Assembly: GCA_020137815.1 (NCBI GenBank)
Contig: CM035354.1
Span: 4,606,796 to 4,670,795, forward strand
DNA: 64,000 nt
Reading direction: 5' to 3'
From: Hormiphora californensis
Taxonomy: Eukaryota; Ctenophora; Tentaculata; Cydippida; Pleurobrachiidae
Part shown: positions 1 through 10,396 of the stretch, in pieces
Layout: each line of letters opens with the position of its first letter
How positions within the stretch are numbered: position 1 is the first letter of the stretch
The notes under the pieces: model-generated
The model's input: only the letters and a program-made list of their open reading frames with translations
What the model was told of the DNA's origin: nothing
The model's database searches: none
Translations under genes and position numbers: made by a program

Positions 1-3000
1 TACCCATCAACCTCTATATCATTACTCTCTTCCTCCTTCTTTCCATCTTCCTCTCCTGCCTGATAGTAATATCCATCGGAGTCATATCCACCCTGAAATA
101 GTTCTAGTTAGTCCTGCTGTTGTCAGGAATGCTTATTGCCCATTGGCCCGGAGAGTGCAGTCGTTTGTAAGAAAATCTGACAGCTGCACTGCTAGTGCAC
201 TGCTAGATATTATATAATTATGGTATAACGGAGGTTGGTGATGTGGTTCAAGAAGGCAGTAGTTACCTCGTTGTTGGTAGTGAGGGGGCGGTAGTTACCT
301 CGTTGTTGGTAGTAAGGGGGCTCTGCTCAGTCGATACCGGGGTACCACCATCCTGCTCCCAGGACCCCTGATTATCCCCACTATTATACTCCCACACGTC
401 ACTACCATCAGTTATAATGGTCGTCTTGGTAACATCACCCGTGGAGCTATCATCTGTCTGTCCCGTGGTGTCTTCTGTAGTGTTCCCCAGTAGTGATGCG
501 GTTTGGTTTGTTTGATCAGTAAAATTGTCAGAAGTTAGGTCTTGGAATATGTTATCCTCCAATGACTCGTCAGTTCCTCCTACCAACAAGAAATCATCAG
601 TAGCATTTTCATCATCATTAGGTGAATCTGCAAGCTCCTGGAGGTAGAGGGGAGTGTTAGAGGGTGGGTGTATGTGTGGCTCACACCATCATGAGTGTTC
701 ACTGTTCGGTAGAGCAAGTATTTGTGGGATTCGTACTGAGTTTTACAGTATTTATTCAATCCAGTGCGATGAACGCAGACAAAAAGAAGGTACACACAGA
801 CATCCCTCCCTCCCACACAGGGAGGGAAAGGTTGCTACAGGCCCCAGTGAGTGTAGCACGGTAACCCCATGAGGTGCGCCACTCTGTGTGTACTGTGTGT
901 GAGGGTGGAGCAGGATTATAGAGCTCTTCTCAACACTGTACAACTAGAAGTCAGACCCGAAAAGATGGGACGGGGAACAAAACAAAATGAAGTTATGGTC
1001 TAACCTTATTACTCAACAAGTCTAACTCTTCTTCAAGTAGAGACTGTCAGGCCAATGCAATGCTCTGACAAAGTAGAGAGGGTCTAGCAAAGCAAACTAA
1101 ATAAAAATAAAACGAAATTGTGGTCTCACGGGGGGGGGGGGGGGGGGGGGGGCCAACGAATTTTTTATATATTTCCTTAATTTTGGAATTTTTTATATAT
1201 ATATAAAAATATATAAAAATATATAAAAATATATAAAAATATATAAAGTTATGTAAATAATATATAAAAATATATAAATATATAAAATATATAAAATAAA
1301 CCCTTTTTCACCCCTTTTACTTTCAAAAAAGGGGATTATTTCCATCTATTGTTCACTTGAATATGTTTCATAGAGTTAATTTAATTAATTTTAATTAATA
1401 ATTGAGAATGTGTTCAAAAGTGAATTATGCACTGTCAAAAGTAGAACTGGTGAAGAGAGGTTCCGGCCTAATAATATCTACCAGTTTTGGTGTGATTTCA
1501 ATCATTTTTTGTATGTTGATCCGTGAATATGTACTAGAACTGGTGAAGAGAGGTTGGGATCGCGAAACTAAAAAAAACAAATCATTTTTGACGTCATTTT
1601 GACGTCATGAAGTTATTGACGCGACGTCACGATGTTACAAACGTCACATTGATGACGGAAAATCATCAGGATTATCTAGATGAAGATTTGCCTGCGAAGC
1701 AGGCAAGCCCCGTAGGGCGCGCGAACATGGGGGGCGCGACGTGCCCAAGATGAAGATGCTGACCAAGTTTGAGATCAATTGAATGATATTTGATCCCGCT
1801 ATGGCGAAAAACAGCTTTCTGTTTTCACACTTTCGGCACAATTTTTTATATATTTTTATATATTTTTTATATATTTTTATATATTTTTATATATTCATAT
1901 GTATTTTTATATAGGGTAAACCGGGGCAATTCGAACAACTGGGGCAATTCGAACATAGTACTGCCCGTCTCTCACCTAGTTAAGCTATCATAATGACGTC
2001 ATCCTATCTCCAGAAGAAAACTGCTCGTTCGAGCCTGCCCGTTACCACTAAATAGGCTCTAGATCCGGTTTAAGTTGGTCAATTTCCGATTTGAAAAAAC
2101 CAGCTGAAAGCTAATAATATCAGCTTTCAGATGGTATAAAAATTATTTAAATATTCGCATGTTTTCATTCCAAATTCTGGTCAATTAAGATTACCGGGGC
2201 AATTCGAACAACCGGGGCAATTCGAACATGGGCAATTTGGTTAACACACCGGGGCAATTTGGTTAACTCCCGGGCCAATGATGTGCAGTTCTTTGCACCA
2301 CGTGATCACGCGTGATACCGGGGTAATTCGAACAAGAACGACCAGCGTGTAGATTGCGTGTAGATTACATTGTTCGAATTGCCCCCACCTCTAACAACAC
2401 CAGGCGGGAATCTTCTTCTGGTGTTGTGAGGACGTTCACGTGACTCCCACGTGACGAAATAAAGCACTCCTATTGGTGTTGTCCGAATTGCCCCGGTACC
2501 ATTTTTTCCGACCAAAATTTTTAAATTAGTTATTTAGTTAAGTAAATGACGGTCCCTAGAGCTGAAATTTATCTTATTTGAAAGATAAAATAATGAACTT
2601 TAATCCTATATAATTTTTTTCATTGTATCTTTTTTTAAATGGGAGTGAGAACCGATTAAGTAAAAAGTTAACCATTTTGCCCCGGTTTACCCTATTTTTA
2701 TATATTTTATAAAAAAAGGTATATAAAATATATAAAAATATATAAAAAATGAGCGTTGCCCCCCCCCCCCCCCGGTCTCACCGTTTCCTGGGCAGTTGTT
2801 GTATCCATGGCGGTGCTGTTCAGGGGATCTATCACTGTCGCGGTGTCAGTGGATGTGTTACCAAGCAACTCTGTCTGGTTAACTGTTACCATGGTTACCT
2901 CAGCTGTCTGGTTGGTTGTCATGGTAACCACAGTATCAGCACCCTCCATAGTCTGGTTACCCTGCTGCTGGTCTTCCACAATTGTCTGGTTACCACTAGC

Positions 3001-3543
3001 CGAGATGGCAACTGTCGGGTCACCAATCACTTCTGTCTGGTCACCAAACACTTCTGTCTGGTCACCAAACACTTCTGTGTCGTTGCCACTCGATTCTGCC
3101 GTAGCAACTGGATTCCCTGTGTAGAAACCAGTGTCATTTGTCCCGTCAGGGGTCGTGGAGGTGTCCTCGGTATAGGACCCATCTGTGTAATAGTCAGCGG
3201 GTGCTGGGAGGGTCAATCCTGTAAAGGGGGAGGGTATTAAACACTCGGGCAAACTGCTACCTCTCAAACACTACTTTGATAACAACTCTGTCAAACCGTG
3301 GCACATACATATGGCCAGGATACATGGTGTGTAACAGGGAGTGACAAATGTTAGCACGGGGACGATCCAAAAAAACAACTCTCTTGAATAGCAGCAGGGG
3401 CACCATTCGGCATTCTCTACTCATGCATGGTCCTGATAAAGGTTAGCACCCTGCAGCAGCGCAGTGTACTACACTGTGTAGCTGTAATTACCTGTCGCGA
3501 GAAGGACAACCAGAACAATTGGTTTCAAGTTGCTCCTAGTCAT
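1..3543 (-). CDS. Secreted Thr/Asn/Asp-rich mucin-like protein, 5' part (3' end outside window)
   Basis: Not a family I recognise. Four exons splice cleanly: 3492-3543, 2782-3218, 299-637 and 1-92 (continues off the left edge). Exon 1 encodes MTRSNLKPIVLVVLLAT, a typical signal peptide completed by GLTLPAPA from exon 2. Exon 2 is rich in Thr, Asn, Asp and Gln, has many N-glycosylation sequons (NQT, NTS, NDT) and contains a short repeat around EVFGDQT. Exon 3 is similar in style (NQTASLLGNTT resembles NQTELLGNTS of exon 2), suggesting internal duplication. Exon 4 is acidic and tyrosine-rich (GGYDSDGYYYQAGEED). All junctions stay in frame, with phase 1 after exon 1 and phase 0 afterwards. A second GTAACT donor at 266 lies 32 bp beyond the one chosen, but it leads to a stop in exon 4. 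Probably an extracellular or matrix glycoprotein; function is not inferable. Confidence 0.7.
1043..1070. mobile_element. Ultrashort insertion with 8-9-bp flanking duplication
   Basis: A 27-28-bp imperfect palindrome (starts ACTGTCAGGCC, ends GCTCTGACA) sits between two copies of AAGTAGAG at 1035-1042 and 1071-1078. It is nearly the same sequence, inverted, as the 23-bp insertion at 9362-9384, apart from an extra CATTG. It lies in an intron of the secreted-protein gene. It could be a minimal element or an excision footprint. Confidence 0.55.
1130..1300. repeat. G23 homopolymer followed by AT-rich (ATATAAAA)n
   Basis: A run of 23 G (1130-1152) is followed by AT-rich sequence built of ATATAAAA-like units, inside an intron. 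Similar AT repeats occur at 1845-1910 and 2697-2748 and flank the MITE at 1914-2692, as if that element had inserted into one AT tract. Confidence 0.85.
1914..2692. mobile_element. TA-flanked MITE with multiple subterminal repeats
   Basis: The ends are perfect inverted repeats (GGGTAAACCGGGGCAA at the left, its complement at the right), flanked by TA at 1912-1913 and 2693-2694, as in Tc1/mariner-type insertions. The 15-mer GGGGCAATTCGAACA and close variants recur inside: forward near 1919-1955, 2193-2265 and 2317, inverted near 2368, 2481 and 2676. No transposase is seen, so it is non-autonomous. It lies in an intron of the secreted-protein gene. Confidence 0.75.
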
Positions 3544-3616
3544 TGTGAGCTGTGGAGGGAAGAGAGGGGGAGTCGAGAAACAGTTCAAAAGATTCAACTA
3601 ATAAAACTATTGAATC

Positions 3617-3875
3617 AACTAGACCAAAAAACAAAGGAAATTTGTTTGGAACACCCGTGGCCTTTTTCGATACTTGACGCTGCGGGAAATGCACCCATAA
3701 TCTGAGCTATACTACTAGGTATCGTTGTGCCATCTCTACAAGTTCTAAAATACGCACACTTTCTCTCACTCTTCCTCGCGTCTTGCTCTGACGAAGGGTG
3801 CATTTCCCGCAGCGTCAAGTATCGAAAAAGGCCACGGGTGTTCCAAACAAATTTCCTTTGTTTTTTGGTCTAGTT
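3617..3875. repeat. Small foldback, two 80-bp arms
   Basis: Positions 3617-3696 and 3796-3875 are inverted copies of each other (AACTAGACCAAAAAACAAAG at the left end, its complement at the right), separated by about 100 bp. It sits about 75 bp upstream of the start codon of the secreted-protein gene. Short ORFs over the arms are mirror images and are not genes. Confidence 0.85.
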
Positions 3876-3901
3876 TCTCAGGGTTTTTGTAAACAGGTAA
3901 C

Positions 3902-5311
3902 ATAAATATGCAAATAACGGCTAAACGGTGCGAGATACGACTTTTTGTCCGGGGTACGACCCCCCATAAATCGACTATTCTACGTCGAAATATGTCCATG
4001 AAAACATTCTAGGACCAGCTGAAGTGGAAATATTCAGAATATGCATTAAATCATGAATCAGTGCATAAATATGCAAATAACGGCTAAACGGTGCGAGATA
4101 CGACTTTTTGTCCGGGGTACGACCCCCCATAAATCGACTATTCTACGTCGAAATATGTCCATGAAAACATTCTAGGACCAGCTGAAGTGGAAATATTCAG
4201 AATATGCATTAAATCATGAATCAGTGCATAAATATGCATATAACGGCTAAACGGTGCGAGATACGACTTTTTGTCCGGGGGACGACCCCCCATAAATCGA
4301 CTCTTCTACGTCGAAATATGTCCATGAAAACGTTCTAGGACCATTTGAAGTGGAAATATTCAGAATATGCATTAAATCATGAATCTGCACATAAATATGC
4401 AAATAACGGCTAAACGGTGCGAGATACGACTTTTTGTCCGGGGGACGACCCCCCCCCCCCATAAATCGACTATTCTACGTCGAAATATGTCCATGAAAAC
4501 ATTCTAGGACCAGCTGAAGTGGAAATATTCAGAATATGCATTAAATCATGAATCAGTGCATAAATATGCATATAACGGCTAAACGGTGCGAAATACGACT
4601 TTTTGTCCGGGGGACGACCCCCCATAAATCGACTCTTCTGCGTCGAAATATGTCCATGAAAACGTTCTAGGACCATCTGAAGTGGAAATATTCAGAATAT
4701 GCATTAAATCATGAATCAGTGCATAAATATGCATATAACGGCTAAACGGTGCGAGATACGACTTTTTGTCCGGGGTACGACCCCCCATAAATCGACTATT
4801 CTACGTCGAAATATGTCCATGAAAACATTCTAGGACCAGCTGAAGTGGAAATATTCAGAATATGCATTAAATCATGAATCAGTGCATAAATATGCAAATA
4901 ACGGCTAAACGGTGCGAGATACGACTTTTTGTCCGGGGTACGACCCCCCATAAATCGACTATTCTACGTCGAAATATGTCCATGAAAACATTCTAGGACC
5001 AGCTGAAGTGGAAATATTCAGAATATGCATTAAATCATGAATCAGTGCATAAATATGTAGATAACGGCTAAACGGTGCGAGATACGACTTTTTGTCCGGG
5101 GGACGACCCCCCATAAATCGACTCTTCTGCGTCGAAATATGTCCATGAAAACGTTCTAGGACCATCTGAAGTGGAAATATTCAGAATATGCATTAAATCA
5201 TGAATCTGCGCATAAATATGCAAATAACGGCTAAACGGTGCGAGATACGACTTTTTGTCCCGGGGACGACCCCCCATAAATTGACTCTTCTGCGTCGAAA
5301 TATGTCCTTTG
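3902..5311. repeat. 163-bp tandem satellite, about 9 copies in two variants
   Basis: The motif AACGGCTAAACGGTGCGAGA recurs near 3915, 4079, 4242, 4405, 4573, 4736, 4900, 5063 and 5227, a period of 163-164 bp with one 168-bp step where a C run is expanded. Two unit types alternate: A (GGGGTACGACC, TATTCTACG, CATTCTAGGACCAGC) and B (GGGGGACGACC, TCTTCTRCG, CGTTCTAGGACCAT). A degenerate inverted piece of the same unit lies at 5415-5478, just past the array. No gene is seen. Confidence 0.9.
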
Positions 5312-5528
5312 AAATGTCCTTACAACAACCAAAACCGAGATAATCATAAAATTATACATAAATTATGCATAATTAATGACTTCCCATGCTCAAATCAAAA
5401 TTTTACATAGCCTACGACATGTAGAATAGTCGATTTATGGGGGGTCTTCCCCGGGACAAAAAGCTCTAAATCCAGCCGTTTTTGCTCAGTTTGGTTTGTA
5501 AAAAGGTCGTGCGTATGTATGTATGTAT

Positions 5529-6555
5529 GTATACGGGGGGTTCCAACCTATTTTTTGTACGGTTTTGTACGGTTTTGTACGGACCATACATAAAAGTATC
5601 CGAAATTCCTGTTTTTTTCCATACAAACAATACAAAAAAATACAAAAAAATACAAAAAAATAATGAAGGATGTGGGTGCCTGATAAAAGTATAAATAATA
5701 CATAGCTGGGTTCCGTTTATGTTCATGTACCACCTATTATATACATGAACGTTTTTAGTTCCATTGTCATCCATTTTCCTGCTAAAAGTACATATGTACA
5801 TACTAAAAAAGTGTGTAAAAGTACACGTTTTTGAAATTCTAAAAAAACAAAATCATTGATTCAGATTACCGTTACGATTACGAGAAAATTTTCTCAGTTG
5901 GAGATCACTTTCTCGGTACTAATTTCGATTCGGGATAATTTTCTCGGTAAGAAATTGCGATTCGGGGAAATTTCTGGCTTAGAAAATACGATTCGAGAAA
6001 ATTTTCTCGGTAAGAAATTGCGATTCGGGGAAATTTCTCGCTTAGAAAATACGATTCGAGAAAATTTTCTCGGTAAGAAATTGCGATTCGGGGAATTTCT
6101 CGCTTAGAAAATACGATTCGGGAAAATTTTCTTGGTAAGAAATTGCGATTCGGGGAAATTTCTCGCTTAGAAAATACGATTCGAGAAAATTTTCTCGGTA
6201 AGAAATTGCGATTCGGGGAAATTTCTCGCTTAGAAAATACGATTCGAGAAAATTTTCTCGGTAAGAAATTGCGATTCGGGGAAATTTCTCTCGCGATTTT
6301 GGCATGCTACATATGTAAAATATGTATATATTTTGTGCTAAATTGCGTGAAATAGCGTGGAAGAATGTTTTAAAACAGTAAAAGTTCGAACAATAATGGT
6401 AAATTACCATATAAAACTGTTTTTATTTTTTTGTATTTTTTTGTATTTTTTTGTATTTTTTTGTATTTTTTTGTATTTTTTTGTTTGAGGAAACCCGTGT
6501 TTTTTTCCGTACAAACGTACACGAAATAGGTTGGAACCCCCCCCCCCATGTATAC
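5529..6555. mobile_element. About 1-kb terminal-inverted-repeat element with internal 63-bp tandem repeats
   Basis: The ends match as inverted repeats: GTATAC, a G run, then GGTTCCAACCTATTT at 5529 onward, and the complement ending in GTATAC at 6555. Next to each end lie poly(TTTTTTTGTA)-type runs. The interior (5930-6300) holds about six copies of a 62-63-bp unit, itself full of short palindromes (GAGAAAATTTTCTC). ORFs over it are periodic with 21 residues and are not genes. No transposase. Confidence 0.7.
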
Positions 6556-7960
6556 AGAGCAAGCGTTTGGGACCCCCCTCGTAACTTTTGAACGAAACCA
6601 TCGATCCACTTGAAATTTTAAACACTATTAGATATCATTGAGGTAGCTTTACATACAAAATTTCAGCGTGCTAGCTTGTCGGGAACATGGTTAAATAGAC
6701 GCTCGAAAAGGGCGAAAGTCACATCCGTATGGTATACTGCACTGGCCCCGAATCGGGCGAAATTAAATTTTCCGCGCCTGAGTTTATCCTTTCAGATTTG
6801 ATCTTATAATGTTCTAGGATGACCTTAGAAGGGGTGGGATGGTTTTTCATTGCTGGGGGCTTTGCCCCCAGACCCCCATTAGGCCACGGGGCACTTGCCA
6901 GTGCAGTGATAGTCATAGTGGCAACATTTGACAAATAACAAAAATTAAAGCAAGAGGTTTAGTTTAGTTTCAATTCCTCACGATTCACAATTAGTAGATG
7001 GTATTGCCGAAATGCAAACTGAACTAGGCATGCTACGTGTTATTTTGCAGGATACTTTATCAAGGTGGCGAATTCACGGCGATTGGAAGAGAAGAATTTG
7101 GAGGATCTCTGAGCTATAATGGGTGCTGGGGAAGAGGGATCAGAGAGAAAGAGATTGGCTCGGAAAGGTATAATTGATATGAGACTGCTCTGGTATGTTT
7201 ATAATGTACGACGGGCTGTTGACACAAAGAGTTGTAACGGATGCTTTGAATTGCCGTACTTGTTGATTTGAGTGGCGGAGGTCACAATAGAGCACTCTAC
7301 GGTGGGGGGCTGATTGGATAACTAGAGGAAGATTGTAGAGAGGCGACATAGCAGAAAGCTAAAAGCATTGGCCTTGAAATACTACAATCATTCCAAGTAG
7401 TTGAGAGGTAGAAATAACGACAATTCTAGAGGCACCGGTAGACTAGCATGACGAAATGAAGTTTAAGAAGGCAACTACCCACCCCCTCCCCATGGCTGCA
7501 TTTTCTACCCCCTCCCAACTAGACTACTCCTGGCTACAATTTTCTACCCCATGAGATGGGATAGGATTAAGAGTAGTAAGGTACTTTCTGCCCAGCTGGT
7601 ACCTACTAAACAGCACGGTTATTTAGCTAGATCAAGTCTCAAGACGTGAGTTAGGTACCAACTGTGTACCAACAACTTGACGACTTGACGACCATGAACC
7701 GAACAGGATTACATAGTTTTACACTGTTTGATTCAAGTTAATGGTCGTCTGTTCGGAACAGGATTATGACACAGTTTGAAGGGAGTGATAAGAGACAAGA
7801 GTAACTGATTTCTCTACAATCAACGAAAAAGCACGATAGGAGTAAAAAGATAATATCGGTCAAGGCTGATTTCTGGATTCTGATCCAATTCAATTTTCAA
7901 ATGAGAACAAGCTCACACAACCCGCGACGACTTTGACGTAGTGAGATAGGAGTGGAGCGG
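6556..7960. other. Gene-free stretch
   Basis: No convincing exon, RNA gene or terminal repeat was seen on either strand. ORFs are short and without recognisable features. Unremarkable intergenic or decayed repeat DNA. Confidence 0.5.
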
Positions 7961-8083
<123 letters not shown>

Positions 8084-8535
8084 AATGAAGGAGAGAACCC
8101 TAGCATATATCACGTGATCATTTGCACGTTTTCTCATGTGATGGAGTTGCTGTGACGTCCTAAGAGGGAAAAGAAAATTGAAAGTGGGTATGGCACATTG
8201 GTACTCTCTTTAATTCTTTTCTCTCTCTCTCCAGTCTCTTACACAAGCACACACCCCTTGTTCAACAAACAAACACCTAGATACATCTTTACAAAACATG
8301 CATAGCCCCTTTGTACTCTAGTATCTGCTGCACCTCTTTATGCTGCAGTACACTGCTAGTGACATCACTGGACCCACAATGGAGTTTGCAACAATTAAAA
8401 TGTGCCCCATACAATGGGTCTACCTCAGCATGTACTTTTACATTACGTTTTAGGATTATCTGGGACTTCCAAACACGTCGTGTCCTAATTCTATATTCGC
8501 ATCGAGTAAAATTCACAAGTAACAGCAGCTGTCTT

Positions 8536-9574
8536 TAGTTAGGGAGAATTAGCCGAAATTAGTGGCAAAATTTTTAACAAGCTAATTCCTTCACTAAGTG
8601 ACCCTAATGGGTCCTCTGAATCACCAAAAAAAAGTTCCAGCCGATCGGGCTTGCAGAAGGCCCTTATTTCCGGGTGGGCGCGGCACCTGTATTTTCAGCC
8701 TGAGGCAAAAACCATAAGTACCCTTAAAATAGGAGTAGAGATAAAATCGAGGGCACTAAAGTGATCAGCGACCTCGCATTAGTGGGGGTAGGTGCCGGAA
8801 TTAAGTCTCTATCTCATCTGGTTAATTAGATAATTGGATAATTAGGTTTGCGCGTGTACCGTTTTTTGGCTATATGGCTATAGCCACTTAGAAATGGTAT
8901 AGAGACTTTTCATTGGTGCCATTTTGTTCAGAAGAAAATTTTAGAGAGGAGTTCTGGAAAAATTTAGGGCCTATCTCTTACCGTTTTGGCGTTATTAGCC
9001 GTTAAACTAGGCCAATTAACTCAATTTTTGACATTTTCGCAAAATTTCGACTAATTTGGCCTAGTTTGACGGCTAATAACGCCAAAACGGTAAGAGATAG
9101 GCCCTAAATTTTTCCAGAACTCCTCTCTAAAATTTTCTTCTGAACAAAATGGCACCAATGAAAAGTCTCTATACCATTCCTAAGTGGCTATAGCCATATA
9201 GCCAAAAACGGTACACGCGCAAACCTAATTATCCAATTATCTAATTAACCAGATGAGATAGAGACTTAATTCCGGCACCTACCCCCACTAATGCGAGGTC
9301 GCTGATCACTTTAGTGCCCTCGATTTTATCTCTACTCCTATTTTAAGGGTACTTATGGTTTCTGTCAGAGCATTGGCCTGACAGTATGGTTTTTGCCTCA
9401 GCCTGAAAATACAGGTGCCGCACCCACCCGGAAATAAGGGCCTTCTGCAAGCCCGATCGGCTGGAACTTTTTTTGGTGATTCAGAGGACCCATTAGGGTC
9501 ACTTAGTGAAGGAATTAGCTTGTTAAAAAATTTGCCGATAATTTGCTGGTTTTTTAGCTAATTTTCCCTAACTA
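8536..9574. mobile_element. Foldback element of about 1 kb, ends TAGTTAGGG, CTT target duplication
   Basis: Two arms of about 500 bp are inverted copies meeting near 9035, around a short loop rich in GCCGTTAAACTAGGCC-type sequence. The left end reads TAGTTAGGGAGAATTAGC and the right end is the complement of TAGTTAGGGAAAATTAGC; both are flanked by CTT (8533-8535 and 9575-9577), consistent with a 3-bp target duplication. Internal modules (AGATAATTGGATAATTAGG, GGCTATAGCCACTTA) are shared with the element at 60677-61680 and with the 902-bp array. No coding capacity. Confidence 0.8.
9362..9384. mobile_element. 23-bp insertion with exact 8-bp target duplication
   Basis: A 23-bp palindrome-like sequence (CTGTCAGAGC at the left, GGCCTGACAG at the right) is flanked by TATGGTTT at 9354-9361 and 9385-9392. 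The matching place in the left arm of the host foldback (8705-8720) has a single TATGGTTT in complement and no insertion, so this is an insertion and not a deletion. It matches the sequence at 1043-1070. Confidence 0.75.
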
Positions 9575-9754
9575 CTTAGGGAGGATAGGTTTCCCCCCGT
9601 AGTATACCATGCATGGCCAATGGTCATTTCTTATGTCGGAGCCCCACTTCTTCGGGAAGTTCCTAACAAGATCTCATTTCATTTGGCAAAGCGAGGGCCT
9701 TTTTGTTGGAATCTCACAAAACCCAAGCTTGGGTATTCACTTGAGAATTCAATT

Positions 9755-9821
9755 CAGGTATGACCTACGTGGAAAATCTCACAATACCGTATTGTGAGAT
9801 TTTCCACGTAGGTCATACCTG
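9755..9821. repeat. 67-bp perfect palindrome
   Basis: Arms of 33 bp (CAGGTATGACCTACGTGG and on) are exact inverted copies around one unpaired base at 9788. It lies between the foldback element and the LINE fragment. Confidence 0.95.
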
Positions 9822-9940
9822 ACTCCACCGGGCACTCCTGATATGAAATTTGGAGTCTCTATGATATCAGTGGTGGATCTATGACCGTAGGAAAACCAAA
9901 TACACAAGTGACTGGTATTGATGGTCATGACTTACTTGAC

Positions 9941-10396
9941 TTATGGCGGCCGGAGAGGTCGAGTAGTAATGAACGATCTCCAGTTATCCCGGTTGCACAT
10001 AAGTTCAAGCATTTCGTTACTGTTATCACACACCCCGTCCAGGTCTTGTAATAGGACATCTGGGAAGGTTAGTAACGGGCGGCCACGCCGCGCCTGGCCA
10101 TGAGCTGGTTTCCACATTAGTAGTTCATGTCCCACTAGGTCATCGTGTCTAGCAAGGTGCCCTGCCATTCTCAGTCTCTGGCTTCTAATCTTCTCAGTTA
10201 CCCGAGGAATATCTTGGAAAACCACGGCATTTGACACTCTGTCCGCACACCTGATGTTCAGTGCTGCCCTCAACATCCTTGAGTAACACCCATCAATCTT
10301 CTTGCCTAGGCTCTTGGTTATAGTCCACGTTTCAGATCCGTAGAGAAAGATAGTCTCGACAGTGGATCTGAATAACCTCACCTTCATCTTCCGCAT
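9941..10396 (-). pseudogene. LINE reverse transcriptase C-terminal fragment
   Basis: A 151-codon ORF shows hallmarks of the C-terminal part of non-LTR retrotransposon polymerases: LYGSETWTITKSL, then RMLRAALNIR, then RLRMAGHLARHDDL, and a basic RPLRP tail. Only the region after the catalytic core is present; no YxDD palm or endonuclease is visible, so it is a dead 5'-truncated fragment. Its first about 75 bp (10323-10396) are repeated at the start of every unit of the adjacent 902-bp array, so the array captured part of this element. Confidence 0.75.

Noticed and set aside
3902-6300. Regular repeats that could be taken for a CRISPR array
   Set aside because: Units are contiguous tandem satellites (163 bp and 63 bp) without variable spacers, in a eukaryotic genome.
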